From Variovorax sp. YR752 (GTDB taxonomy: Bacteria > Pseudomonadota > Gammaproteobacteria > Burkholderiales > Burkholderiaceae_C), in the NCBI GenBank assembly GCA_945860785.1, contig CAMATD010000028.1:1-33744 (forward strand): 33,744 bases of DNA. Reading direction: 5' to 3'. The position numbers and the translations under genes were made by a program. This document shows positions 7,733 through 16,645 of the stretch, in pieces (within the stretch, counting starts at the first letter, position 1; each line of letters opens with the position of its first letter). The notes under the pieces were generated by a model. It searched no databases. It was not told the origin of the DNA and worked only from the letters and a program-made list of their open reading frames with translations.

Positions 7733-7953
7733 AAGAGCAATTTCCTGCCGCTAGGGCTGAACGCTTCTACTCTGCGCAATCTGCCATGCAAATTGCGCGC
7801 CCGGATTGTGACGCCGCTCGGCCTGTCCTCCAAGCCCCGAGCCGCAAAGCCCGAGCAAAAGCCCTTGGCATGCGTCGTGCATGAACCCTGGCAAGAGTAG
7901 AAGCGTTCAGCAGCGCACGCACCACCCGGGTGCGCCGCCCGGAAATTGCTCTT
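7733..7953. promoter_or_regulatory. Divergent control region with two matching inverted blocks in front of both genes
   Basis: This region covers most of the 320-bp gap between the Rieske oxygenase (start 7690) and the binding protein (start 8011). Block A, GCTGAACGCTTCTACTCT, is at 7756-7773 and in exact reverse complement at 7894-7911. Block B, AAGAGCAATTTCC, is at 7733-7745 and in exact reverse complement at 7941-7953. Each gene is therefore preceded by the same ordered pair A then B when read toward its start. The A-B distance differs on the two sides (10 versus 29 bp). Shared operators or promoters for co-regulation are the simplest explanation. Confidence 0.6.
7774..7798. promoter_or_regulatory. 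T-N11-A type inverted repeat, LysR-like box
   Basis: GCGCAAT (7774-7780) and its complement ATTGCGC (7792-7798) are separated by exactly 11 bp, the classic T-N11-A geometry of LysR-type regulator sites. It lies inside the divergent control region, next to Block A. No LysR gene is adjacent; the nearest, at 12301-13173, belongs to another unit, so the cognate regulator would be encoded elsewhere. Confidence 0.4.
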
Positions 7954-8010
7954 GAAACGCCTTCTGCTCTCTTGCAGGGGATTCAAGACCCAAGATTTCG
8001 AGGCCCCACC

Positions 8011-9033
8011 ATGCAACGCCGATCCTTCCTTGCGGCCAGTGCCGCTGCCCTTGCCGCTCCTTCCGTCCTGGCCCAGGGTGGCAAGCTCACCCCGATCAAG
8101 TTCACGCTCGACTTCCGCATCAATGGCCAGACCTCGCCCTTCTTTCTCGCGCAGACCAAGGGCTACTACAAGGACGAAGGCCGCGACGTGACCATCGACA
8201 CGGGCGCCGGCTCGGTCGCCTCGATCACACGCATCGCAAGCGGCGTCTACCAGATGGGCCTGGGCGACATCAGCTCGCTGGTCGAGTTCAATGCGCAAAA
8301 CCCCGGCACGCCGATGGTGCAGGCCGTGTACCAGTACTACAACCGCGCACCGTTCGTGATCATCGGCCGCAAGGACCGTGGCGTGACCGGTGACTTCAAA
8401 AGTCTTCAAGGCAAGAAGGTGGCAGCGGCCGCCGTCGAATCGACCCGCCGCGCCTGGCCGATGGTGGCGCGCAAGCAGGGCATGCGCAGCGATGCCTTCC
8501 AGTGGCAGACCACCGACTTCAGCGCGCGCGACAACGTCATGGTGCGCGGCGACGTCGATGCCGCCACCTACTTCCACGACTCAGCCATCTCGCTCTTCGC
8601 ACGCATGAAGCCCGAGGAGCTCTCGGTGCTCAAGTACGCGGACGCGGACGTCAACCTGTACGGCAACGCGGTCCTCGCGAGCAGCAACCTGATCGCGCAG
8701 AACCCGAAGCTGGTCGCAGCCTTCCTGCGCGCGACCAACCGCGCCATCGTCGAGACCTTTGCCAACCCCGCTCCCAGCATTGCCGCCATGCGCCAACGCG
8801 AACCCATCCTCGACGAGAAAATCGAGCTTGAACGCTGGGGCGTCACGGCGCAGTATGTGGGCGCGGCGGACACGCGCGGACACGGCCTCGGCGACATCAA
8901 GAAGCTCATGCTCGAGCAGCAGGTCGACGAGGTGGCCGATGTGTTCGGCCTCAAGGTCAAGCCCGCAGCCGACGCCATTTTCAACACTTCGATGCTGCCT
9001 GCGCGCAGCGAACGCATGATCCTCAAGGCATGA
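8011..9033 (+). CDS. ABC-type periplasmic substrate-binding protein (NMT1/SsuA-like)
   Basis: 340 residues. The signal peptide begins MQRRSFLAASAAALAAPSVLA with a twin-arginine motif (RRSFL) and a likely cleavage after VLA. The mature part has the NMT1/SsuA/THI5-like hallmarks: KFTLDFRINGQTSPFFLAQT, the GYYKDEG segment, and the VASITRIASGVYQMGLGDIS loop. Such proteins deliver sulfonates, pyrimidine precursors, nitrate-like or aromatic N-compounds to ABC importers. No permease or ATPase gene is nearby, so it must share an importer encoded elsewhere. The stop overlaps the start of the deaminase gene (ATGA), which indicates cotranslation and suggests the ligand is an amino-substituted ring that the deaminase attacks. 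The ATG at 8011 is preferred over upstream in-frame starts because it begins the signal peptide. Confidence 0.87.
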   Translation: MQRRSFLAASAAALAAPSVLAQGGKLTPIKFTLDFRINGQTSPFFLAQTKGYYKDEGRDVTIDTGAGSVASITRIASGVYQMGLGDISSLVEFNAQNPGTPMVQAVYQYYNRAPFVIIGRKDRGVTGDFKSLQGKKVAAAAVESTRRAWPMVARKQGMRSDAFQWQTTDFSARDNVMVRGDVDAATYFHDSAISLFARMKPEELSVLKYADADVNLYGNAVLASSNLIAQNPKLVAAFLRATNRAIVETFANPAPSIAAMRQREPILDEKIELERWGVTAQYVGAADTRGHGLGDIKKLMLEQQVDEVADVFGLKVKPAADAIFNTSMLPARSERMILKA

Positions 9034-9557
9034 ACTTCAGCGACCTTCACAACACCGCCTACCCCGAAGAAAACACGCTCGACGAACGCGACGGCCGGTA
9101 CCTCCGCAAGGCCATCGGCTGGTCGCACCTGGCGCGCCGGCGCAGCAACCGGCCCTTCGGATCGATCATCGTCTCGGCCGCCGGCGAGGTGCTGGTCGAG
9201 GCCTACAACAACACCGGCGAAACGGGCGACTGCACCGGGCACGCCGAGACGAATGCGATCCGCGCGCTGGCCGGGCGCAACATCTCGCGCGAAGAGCTCG
9301 CAGGCGCCACCCTCTATGCCTCGGGCGAGCCCTGCGTGATGTGCGCGGGCGCGATCTTCTGGTCGAACATCGGCCGCGTGGTATTCGGCATCGACGCCGA
9401 GCGGCTGCGCCTGTTCCGCGGCGAGCGGCAGGACCAGCGCGATGCCGAGCTGTCGTGCCGCGACGTGTTCCGCGCTTCACCGCACCCCATCGAGTGCATC
9501 GGGCCAGCGCTGGTCGACGAGTCCGCGGCAGCCCATGACGGAGCGTGGAAGGCTTGA
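9030..9557 (+). CDS. Cytidine/deoxycytidylate deaminase-superfamily nucleoside or base deaminase
   Basis: 175 residues. The zinc site is H71-A-E73 (GHAETNAI) plus P-C102-x2-C105 (EPCVMCAGAIFW), so the catalytic Glu and all three zinc ligands are present. The RPFGSIIV strand and the order of motifs match the guanine deaminase/TadA-like branch rather than classical cytidine deaminase. Its start overlaps the stop of the binding-protein gene by 4 bp. Hydrolytic loss of ammonia from an imported amino-purine, amino-pyrimidine or similar ring is the likely reaction; the exact substrate cannot be read from the sequence. It is too far from true TadA in context (no tRNA role suggested by neighbours). 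Confidence 0.86.
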   Translation: MNFSDLHNTAYPEENTLDERDGRYLRKAIGWSHLARRRSNRPFGSIIVSAAGEVLVEAYNNTGETGDCTGHAETNAIRALAGRNISREELAGATLYASGEPCVMCAGAIFWSNIGRVVFGIDAERLRLFRGERQDQRDAELSCRDVFRASPHPIECIGPALVDESAAAHDGAWKA

Positions 9558-9573
9558 GCACTAGACTCGCTGC

Positions 9574-10404
9574 ATGCCCTGGCACGCCCGTCTCCACCTC
9601 GACTACCAACAAGAAGCCGCCCGCACCGTCGCCCGCTTTCGCCACGACGGGCCGCTGCGCATCCTGCAGAGCCTGTACCCCGAAGGCGATGCGATCTGCC
9701 ACAACGTGCTGGTGCATCCGCCGGGCGGGCTTGTCGGTGGCGACACGCTCGACATCGACATCGAGGCCGCCGATGGCAGCCACGGCCTGATCACCACGCC
9801 CGGCGCGTCGCGTTTCTACCGCTCCGAAGGCGAGCTGGCGCTGCAGCGCACGCGCATCCGGCTCGCCAAGGGCGCGCGACTCGAATGGCTGCCGCTCGAA
9901 GCCATCTGCTACAGCGGCTGCAAGGCCGAGAACCGACTTTCCATCGAGGCCGAGCCGGGCGCCGAGATGATCGGCTGGGACGTCACCGCACTCGGCCTGC
10001 CGAATGCCAATCAGCCCTTCGAGCGCGGCACCTACCTGCAGCACATCGAAGTGCCCGGCGTGTGGCTGGAGCGCGGGCGCATCGATGCGTCCGACCATCG
10101 GCTGCTTCAAAGCCCGCTGGGCTTCGGCGGCCATCGCTGCATCGCATCGCTGTTCTTCGTGTCGGGCTCACCGGCCACGCGGGCGCGGCGAGAAGCCCTG
10201 CTCGCGTATGCGCGCACGCTGCTCGAAGTGCACGGCCTGTCTGACAGCGCAGGCGCCACCAGCCCGCATCCGGAGATCGTGGTGCTGCGCGTGCTGGCAC
10301 CTGTGGTCGAGCCCGCGATGCAGTTGCTGCGGCAGGTGTGGCAGGCCTGGCGTGCCGAGTTGTGGCAGTTGCCCGCGGCCTCCCCGCGCATCTGGGCCAC
10401 CTAG
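9574..10404 (+). CDS. ureD: Urease accessory protein UreD, without other urease genes nearby
   Basis: 276 residues, the usual length. UreD is the scaffold that binds apo-urease and, with UreF and UreG, delivers nickel. Diagnostic stretches are RILQSLYPEGDAICHNVLVH, PPGGLVGGDTLDI, ITTPGASRFYRS and LEWLPLEAICYSG. In most Comamonadaceae ureD is the first gene of ureDABCEFG, but here the next gene is a histidine kinase on the same strand, and no urease subunit occurs in the window. It starts 16 bp after the deaminase gene, so it may be read from the same promoter; no good ribosome site is visible before its ATG. Family assignment is firm, operon membership is not. Confidence 0.88.
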   Translation: MPWHARLHLDYQQEAARTVARFRHDGPLRILQSLYPEGDAICHNVLVHPPGGLVGGDTLDIDIEAADGSHGLITTPGASRFYRSEGELALQRTRIRLAKGARLEWLPLEAICYSGCKAENRLSIEAEPGAEMIGWDVTALGLPNANQPFERGTYLQHIEVPGVWLERGRIDASDHRLLQSPLGFGGHRCIASLFFVSGSPATRARREALLAYARTLLEVHGLSDSAGATSPHPEIVVLRVLAPVVEPAMQLLRQVWQAWRAELWQLPAASPRIWAT

Positions 10405-10464
10405 AGTTACAGGCCGGCATGCAGGCGCGCGGAGAATGCGAAATTTTCTGCCAGCCTCCACGCC

Positions 10465-12283
10465 ATGCCCTCGTCCACCCTCCGCAGCCCTGACAGGCCA
10501 GCCCTCCAGCGCACCCGCGACTACTGGGTCGAGGCGCCGAACGCCAACCCGCTCGTCGATCAAAGCCTGGCGCGCGCCTACGTGATCGACACGCTCGACA
10601 CCCCGCTGTCCGCGGCGGCCATCGCGGCCGTGTTCTGGATCACTTTTCTCGTGGTCACCGGCGACCGCGGCACGCTGGTGTGGGCCGTGCTGGTGCACGC
10701 GATGCAGTGGCACATGCATCGCCACCTGCACAGCCTGGACCCCGAGGCCATCGATGCCGCCTCGGCCGCCGACACGCGCCGGCGGCTCGAACGGCGCATG
10801 CTGTTTCCGGGCCTGGTCTGGGCGCTGGCGCCGTGGCTGTTCTTTCCGCACGGCGACCTCGCTCACATCCTGCTGATGTATTTCTTCATCAGCGGAACCA
10901 CGGGCGTCATCATCGCGGCGCTGGCGCAGTGGTGGCGAGCTGCCCTGTGCTTCGGCGTGCCGGTGTTCCTGAGCCTGGCACTGCGGCTGATGGTCGAGCC
11001 GGGCAGCGTGACCCTCATCATGGGTTGCCTGGCCGTCTGGCAGATGCTGGCGACGCTTCACTACGCCACTACGCGCGCAAGCAGAACCGGCTGATCGTGG
11101 GCTCGATCGAGAACGGCTTCGAGAACAAGCGACTCGCCGACGCGTTGTCGCGCCAGCTCGACCACGTGGCCCAGCTGGCAGCGCAGCGCGCGCGCATCTT
11201 CGCGGCCGCCAACCACGACCTGCGCCAGCCGATGCACGCGCTGGCGATCTTCGTCGACGCGCTCGACACCCGCCATGCGCCCGGTGCCGACAACCTGCGC
11301 TTCATGCGCGACAGCGTCGATGCGCTGCGCGGCTCCATCGACGCGCTGCTCGACATCGCCCAGCTCGACGGCAGCGTCGCACCCGTGCACCTCGAAGCCC
11401 TGCGGTTGCAAACGCTGTTCGATTCGCTGCACAGACGCTTTGCGGCGCTGGCCGCCGCCAAGGGGCTCAGGCTGCACATCCGGCCCACCGATGCCGTCGT
11501 GCGTGCCGATGCGCGCATGCTCGCGCGCCTGCTCGGCAACCTGGTGGACAACGCCATCAAGTACACGCCGACGGGCGCGATCATGGTCTGCGCGCGGCGG
11601 CAACGGCACGCATCGCACGGAGCGCCGGCCTGGCGCATCGAGGTGCGCGACTCGGGGGTGGGCATCGAGACGCAGCATCAGGAGCAGGTATTCGAAGAAT
11701 TCTTCCAGGTCGACAACCCGGGCCGCGACCGCAGTCGCGGCCTCGGGCTGGGCCTCTCGATCGTGGCCAGCATGGCGCAGGTCATGGGCTCGCGCATCCA
11801 GGTGCGCACTGCGCCCGGATGCGGCAGTACGTTCGCGCTGGCGTTCGAAGAGATGGCTGCGCCGCTGGAAGTGGCGAGCGCAACGACTCCCGCGGTATCG
11901 GCCAATCCGGCGGGCGCCTCGGCGACAGATTCGATCCGCATCCTGGTGCTCGACGACGAACAGCCCGTGCGCGAGGCCATGCGCTCGCTGCTGAGCGCCT
12001 GGGGCCATGAGGTGGCGCTGGCGGCCAACCCGCGCGAGGCCTTGCAGCAGCCCGGCGTGTTCGACCTGATGCTGAGCGATCTTCGACTGGGCAGCGGGCT
12101 CTCGGGACTGGCCGCCGCACAGGCGATGCAAGCCGTAGGCAAGGTGCGCAATGTCGTCGTTCTACGGGTGAAACCGCCCACGTCAACCGGGTCGAGGTCG
12201 AGCGTGCTGGCTATGCGTTGATTTACAAACCGGCCGACGCGCAGGCCCTGCGCGCAGCGATCGCCGGTAGCGCCTCGGCGTAG
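10465..12283 (+). pseudogene. Membrane hybrid sensor histidine kinase with receiver domain (two apparent one-base deletions)
   Basis: The joined product would be about 606 residues. It has six N-terminal hydrophobic segments (about residues 45-205), a HisKA domain with the phospho-acceptor in AAANHDLRQPMHAL (His about 251), an HATPase_c domain (N box LLGNLVDNAIKYT, G1 VRDSGVGIE, G2 GLGLGLSIV), and a receiver domain (ILVLDDEQPVREAM, phospho-Asp in LMLSDLRLG, Lys in LIYKPAD). The frame breaks at about 11072, where GCCAC replaces an expected GCCCAC (LHYA to HYARKQNRL). It breaks again at about 12166, where CTACGGG replaces an expected CTAACGGG (V-L to T-G-E-T-A-H). Correct reading then runs to TAG 12281-12283. 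ANHDLRQP kinases of this build are common in Comamonadaceae. No separate response regulator is adjacent, so the signal and output are unknown. Confidence 0.86.
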
Positions 12284-12300
12284 ACGGGGTCTGGATCGCT

Positions 12301-13173
12301 TCAGGCCGGCATGTCCGTGCGCGGCAATCGCAGATGCTTCTTCAACGTCTCGAACACCTGCCGCGTGACCGGATTCACCACATGGCTGCGCACATACAGG
12401 TAGTACGCCAGATCAGGCAGCCGCGGCATGCCGTCGCCTGCACCCAGCACCCGAAGCCCCACGTCGAGCTGCTCGACGCCGCGCGCCGTCACTCCCAGCC
12501 CCGCACGCAGCGCCGCCTTGATCCCGCTCAAGCTCGACGAGGTATAGCGCGGCGTCCAGGCCACGCCAGCCGCATCGAGCGCCTCATGCCCGATGCGCCT
12601 GAAGATGCTCGGCCCGTCCGCCATGATCAGCGGCACCGGTTTCGTCGGGTCATGCACATAGCTGGCGGCGCACAGCCACACGGTGGGCGAGTTGCGCAGC
12701 ACCACGCCTTCGAACTGCGGATCGGCGCGGTTCGAGATGATCATGTCGACCTCCCCGCTCTTGAGCGAGGTCATCAGATACGGACTGCGGCCGATGTGAA
12801 TGTCGAGCTGCAGCAGCGGCGAGGTGCGCGCCACCTCGGTCAGCAACAGCGGCAGCATGGTCTCGGCCACGTCGTGCGGCGCGCCGATGCGCAGGTTGCC
12901 TTCGAGCTGGCCCTGCCGGAGGCTCCGCAAGGCCTCGTCGTTGAGCGCCAGCATGTGGTGCGCATAGGTGAGCAGCCGTTCCCCGTGCTCGGTCAGGCGT
13001 TTCTGCCGGCCCTGCTTGGCGAACAGCGGGTGGCCGATCTGCTCCTCCAGCCGCTGCATCTGCTGCGTGATGGCCGACTGCGTGCGCCCCAGGTGGACGG
13101 CCGCCGCCGCAAAGCTGTGGTGGCTGACGACAGCCGCGAACGAGCGCAGCAGTTCAAGATCGAGCGTGGGCAT
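12301..13173 (-). CDS. LysR-family regulator of the adjacent sulfur-compound operon
   Basis: 290 residues. The winged helix-turn-helix is at residues 5-64 ([20 protein letters not shown], then [20 protein letters not shown]), followed by the periplasmic-binding-like effector domain. It is divergent from the thiol dioxygenase gene with a 107-bp gap, the usual arrangement for a LysR protein that controls the neighbouring operon and itself. The effector is probably a thiol or sulfur amino acid, inferred from the target genes. The gap is A+T-rich near 13176-13200, but I do not see an unambiguous T-N11-A box in it. The gene converges on the histidine kinase gene with 17 bp between stops. Confidence 0.9.
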   Translation of the reverse strand: MPTLDLELLRSFAAVVSHHSFAAAAVHLGRTQSAITQQMQRLEEQIGHPLFAKQGRQKRLTEHGERLLTYAHHMLALNDEALRSLRQGQLEGNLRIGAPHDVAETMLPLLLTEVARTSPLLQLDIHIGRSPYLMTSLKSGEVDMIISNRADPQFEGVVLRNSPTVWLCAASYVHDPTKPVPLIMADGPSIFRRIGHEALDAAGVAWTPRYTSSSLSGIKAALRAGLGVTARGVEQLDVGLRVLGAGDGMPRLPDLAYYLYVRSHVVNPVTRQVFETLKKHLRLPRTDMPA

Positions 13174-13280
13174 ACATTAATTTTATTGATGTGTTTCTTG
13201 CGCTGCTTGGATTGTTGCGTCACCCTGCCATCACTACAGTGAATGCATACGAAACAGGCAACCCCACTGGAGAACACTGC

Positions 13281-13870
<590 letters not shown>

Positions 13871-13959
13871 GCACCTCTTTCAACTTCCTCTTTTTTTTCA
13901 TGCGGGCCGGGCCGAGTGCAGCCTCGCAGGATCTCGTTCGTCCCAACGACTTGCCTCCC

Positions 13960-15540
13960 ATGACCTCTTTCATCGCCCCGAAAACCCTCAAATCCTGGCT
14001 GCACGACGGCGGCGAAATCGCCCTGCTCGACGTGCGCGAGCATGGCCAGTACGGCGAGGCGCATCTGTTCTACGGCATCCCCCTGCCCTTCAGCCGGCTC
14101 GAACTCGATGCACCGCGCCTCGTGCCCCGCCGCGGCGTGCGGGTTGTCACGTATGACGATGGCGATGCCGGCGTGGCCGCGCGCGCCGCAACCCGGCTCA
14201 CCGCGCTGGGCTACACCGACGTGCATGTGCTGCAGGGCGGTGCCCCCGCCTGGAAGGCCGCGGGCTACGTGCTCTTCGCGGGCGTCAACCTCCCTTCGAA
14301 AACCTTCGGCGAGCTGGCCGAAGAGGTCTATCACACGCCCCGCGTCAGCGCCGACCAGCTGGCCGAGATGCTGGCCCGCAAGGACAAGGTCGTGGTGCTC
14401 GACGGCCGACCGGTCAGCGAGTTCCACAAGATGAACATCCCGAGCGCCACCTGCTGCCCCAACGGCGAGCTGGCCTACCGCGTGCGGCAACTCGTGCCCG
14501 ACACCACCACGCCCATCGTCATCAACTGCGCGGGCCGCACGCGCAGCATCATCGGCGCACAGACGCTCATCAACCTCGGCTTGCCCAACCCGGTCTATGC
14601 GCTGGAGAACGGCACGCAGGGCTGGTACCTGGGCGACCACACGCTGGAGCACGGCGGCACGAAACGCTATGCGGCCGACAGCGGCAACACGGACTTGCGG
14701 CCCGCGGCAAAGGCGCTCGCCGAACGCTTCGACGTGCCCACGGTGACGGCGCAAACCGTGCAGCAATGGGCCGCGGAGACGAGCCGCAGCCTGTTCCTCT
14801 GCGACGTGCGCACGCCCGAGGAGTTCGCGGCAGGCAGCCTGCCTGGCGCACAGCACACGCCCGGCGGCCAACTGATGCAGGCCGGCGACCAGTACTTCGG
14901 CGTGCGCGGCGCGCGGCTGGTGCTGTTCGACAACGACGGCGTGCGCGCGCCCACCATCGCGAGCTGGCTGCGGCAGATGGGGCATGACGCAAGCGTGCTC
15001 GAAGCCGGGCTCGCAAGCGGACTGTCGCTGGCGCCTGCTGCGATGCCGACCGCACCCGCCCTGGCCACCATCGATGCGCAAACCCTGTCCGCCCGGCTCG
15101 CCCAAGGCGACGTGGCGCTGATCGACCTGCGCGCAAGCATGCAGTTCCGCGCCGGTCACATCCCGCAGGCCCGCTGGTCGATCCGCCCGCGCCTCGCCGA
15201 TGACGTGAAGGACGAGGCGCGCCAGCTCGTGCTGGTCGCCGACGATGCCGCGCTCGCCGCGTGGGCCGCTGCCTCCGAACTCGCCGGCGACTCGCCCGCC
15301 CCGCTGCTGCTCGAAGGCGGCATGGCCGCCTGGCGCGCCGCCGGCCTGTCGGTCGAAGCCACGCCCGACCTGCCCGCCGACGCCGCCTGCATCGACTACC
15401 TGTTCTTCGTGCACGACCGGCACGACGGCAACAAGGAGGTCGCACGCCGCTACCTCGCCTGGGAAACCGGCCTAGTCGCGCAGCTCGACGCGCAGGAGCG
15501 CGCCGCCTTCAGGCTGCCCGCAGCCTCATCGCACGCCTAG
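13960..15540 (+). CDS. Four-domain rhodanese-like protein with a single catalytic cysteine
   Basis: 526 residues made of four rhodanese-like modules (about 5-105, 128-235, 275-370 and 380-475) plus a C-terminal tail (CIDYLFFVHDRHDGNKEVAR). Each module shows the entry pattern, for example IALLDVREHGQYGEAH, VVVLDGRPVSEFH, LFLCDVRTPEEFAAGSLPGA and VALIDLRASMQFRAGHIPQA. Only module 2 has the active-site cysteine (Cys190 in VINCAGRTRSIIG). The equivalent loops of modules 1, 3 and 4 read TYDDGD, LFDNDGV and VADDA, so they are non-catalytic. Rhodaneses move sulfane sulfur from thiosulfate or persulfides to acceptors. It sits between the thiol dioxygenase and a C-S lyase gene, so handling of persulfide or sulfinate products is likely. 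The ATG at 13960 begins the first module; an in-frame ATG 20 codons upstream has no better ribosome site. Confidence 0.87.
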   Translation: MTSFIAPKTLKSWLHDGGEIALLDVREHGQYGEAHLFYGIPLPFSRLELDAPRLVPRRGVRVVTYDDGDAGVAARAATRLTALGYTDVHVLQGGAPAWKAAGYVLFAGVNLPSKTFGELAEEVYHTPRVSADQLAEMLARKDKVVVLDGRPVSEFHKMNIPSATCCPNGELAYRVRQLVPDTTTPIVINCAGRTRSIIGAQTLINLGLPNPVYALENGTQGWYLGDHTLEHGGTKRYAADSGNTDLRPAAKALAERFDVPTVTAQTVQQWAAETSRSLFLCDVRTPEEFAAGSLPGAQHTPGGQLMQAGDQYFGVRGARLVLFDNDGVRAPTIASWLRQMGHDASVLEAGLASGLSLAPAAMPTAPALATIDAQTLSARLAQGDVALIDLRASMQFRAGHIPQARWSIRPRLADDVKDEARQLVLVADDAALAAWAAASELAGDSPAPLLLEGGMAAWRAAGLSVEATPDLPADAACIDYLFFVHDRHDGNKEVARRYLAWETGLVAQLDAQERAAFRLPAASSHA

Positions 15541-15593
15541 CCCGGTTTCGCTTTCTGTTCGTCGTTGTCCGTTCCTATTCCAGGAGTCCTGTC

Positions 15594-16604
15594 ATGTCGT
15601 CTGCCACTCGCGTTCCGCGCCTCGTCCGCCTCACCTTCGCCGCCGCATGGCTCGCGGCGCTGGCCCTGCAGCCTGCCTCGGCCGACTCGCTGCCCGCGCG
15701 CAACGGCTTTCCATCGCAGACGATCAAGTTCATCTCGCCCTTCCCGCCTGGCGGCGGCAACGACGCGACGGCGCGCCTGGTCACCACGCGCCTGCCGGAA
15801 ATCATGGGACAGGCCGCGGTGGTCGACAACCGTGGCGGTGCGGGCGGCAACATCGGCGCCAAGACGGTGGCCGACGCCAAGCCCGACGGCTACACCGTGC
15901 TCACCTCGCAGGTGTCGATCATGGCGGTGAACCCCACGCTCTATGCTTCGGCCGGCTTCGACCCGGTCAAGAACTTCATCCCGATCACGCAGATCAATGC
16001 CGCGCCGCTCGCGCTCGTGGTGGATGCCAACTCGCCGCTCAAGAGCTTTGCCGACCTTGCCACGAAGGCCAAGGCCACGCCTGGCAAGGTGACCTATGCC
16101 ACGCCGGGCAACGGCACGCTCTCGCACCTCGTCGGCGTGGTACTCGCCAAGGACAACGGCATCGACATGACCCACGTGCCCTACAAGGGCGCCGGCCCCG
16201 CGCTGACCGATCTGCTCGGTGGACAGGTCGATGTGCTCGTGACCTCGACCGCCTCGGTCGCGGGCCTGGTGCAGAACGGCAAGCTGCGCGTGCTCGCCGT
16301 GACCAGTCCGCGCCGCATCGGCGTGTTCGCGAAATCGCCGACGCTCGAAGAGCTGGGCTACGCCGGCGCACGCTTCGAAGACTGGTACGGCTTCTTCGCA
16401 CCGGCAGGCACGCCGCCCGAACGCGTGGCCTACCTGAACGAAGCCATCGTGCGCACGCTGCGCCTGCCGGAAGTGACCAAGCTCGTGAACGACGGCGGCA
16501 GCGAAGTGGTGGCCAACTCGTCGGAAGCCTTCGCCGCGCAGTTGCGGCAGGACATCGATCGCTGGTCGCGCATCGTCAAACTCTCCGGCGCGAAGGCGGA
16601 TTGA
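15594..16604 (+). CDS. Tripartite tricarboxylate transporter (Bug/TctC-family) periplasmic binding protein
   Basis: 336 residues, with a signal peptide (cleavage near ASA-D, residues 27-37) and the Bug-family signatures KFISPFPPGGGNDATARLV, VVDNRGGAGGNIGAKTVA, DGYTVLTS and HVPYKGAGPALTDLLGGQVD. Bug proteins bind carboxylates and related small anions in the periplasm; many lack a dedicated TctAB membrane pair, as here. AGGAG lies 6 nt before the ATG. The 53-bp and 41-bp gaps to its neighbours indicate it belongs to the sulfur operon, so its ligand is plausibly the thiol- or disulfide-carboxylate that the dioxygenase consumes. That link is inference. Confidence 0.9.
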   Translation: MSSATRVPRLVRLTFAAAWLAALALQPASADSLPARNGFPSQTIKFISPFPPGGGNDATARLVTTRLPEIMGQAAVVDNRGGAGGNIGAKTVADAKPDGYTVLTSQVSIMAVNPTLYASAGFDPVKNFIPITQINAAPLALVVDANSPLKSFADLATKAKATPGKVTYATPGNGTLSHLVGVVLAKDNGIDMTHVPYKGAGPALTDLLGGQVDVLVTSTASVAGLVQNGKLRVLAVTSPRRIGVFAKSPTLEELGYAGARFEDWYGFFAPAGTPPERVAYLNEAIVRTLRLPEVTKLVNDGGSEVVANSSEAFAAQLRQDIDRWSRIVKLSGAKAD

Positions 16605-16645
16605 CGCACCATAGAGGCTTGGCCCACGCTCGATAGAAGAACACC

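Noticed and set aside
7733..7953. Miniature transposable element with terminal inverted repeats
   Set aside because: Inverted blocks are internal and unequally spaced, there is no target-site duplication, and the blocks are arranged as promoter elements for the two flanking genes.
13191..13280. Upstream extension of the thiol dioxygenase start
   Set aside because: The open frame before 13281 lacks a ribosome site and covers the LysR intergenic region, while the ATG at 13281 has GGAG 9 nt upstream.
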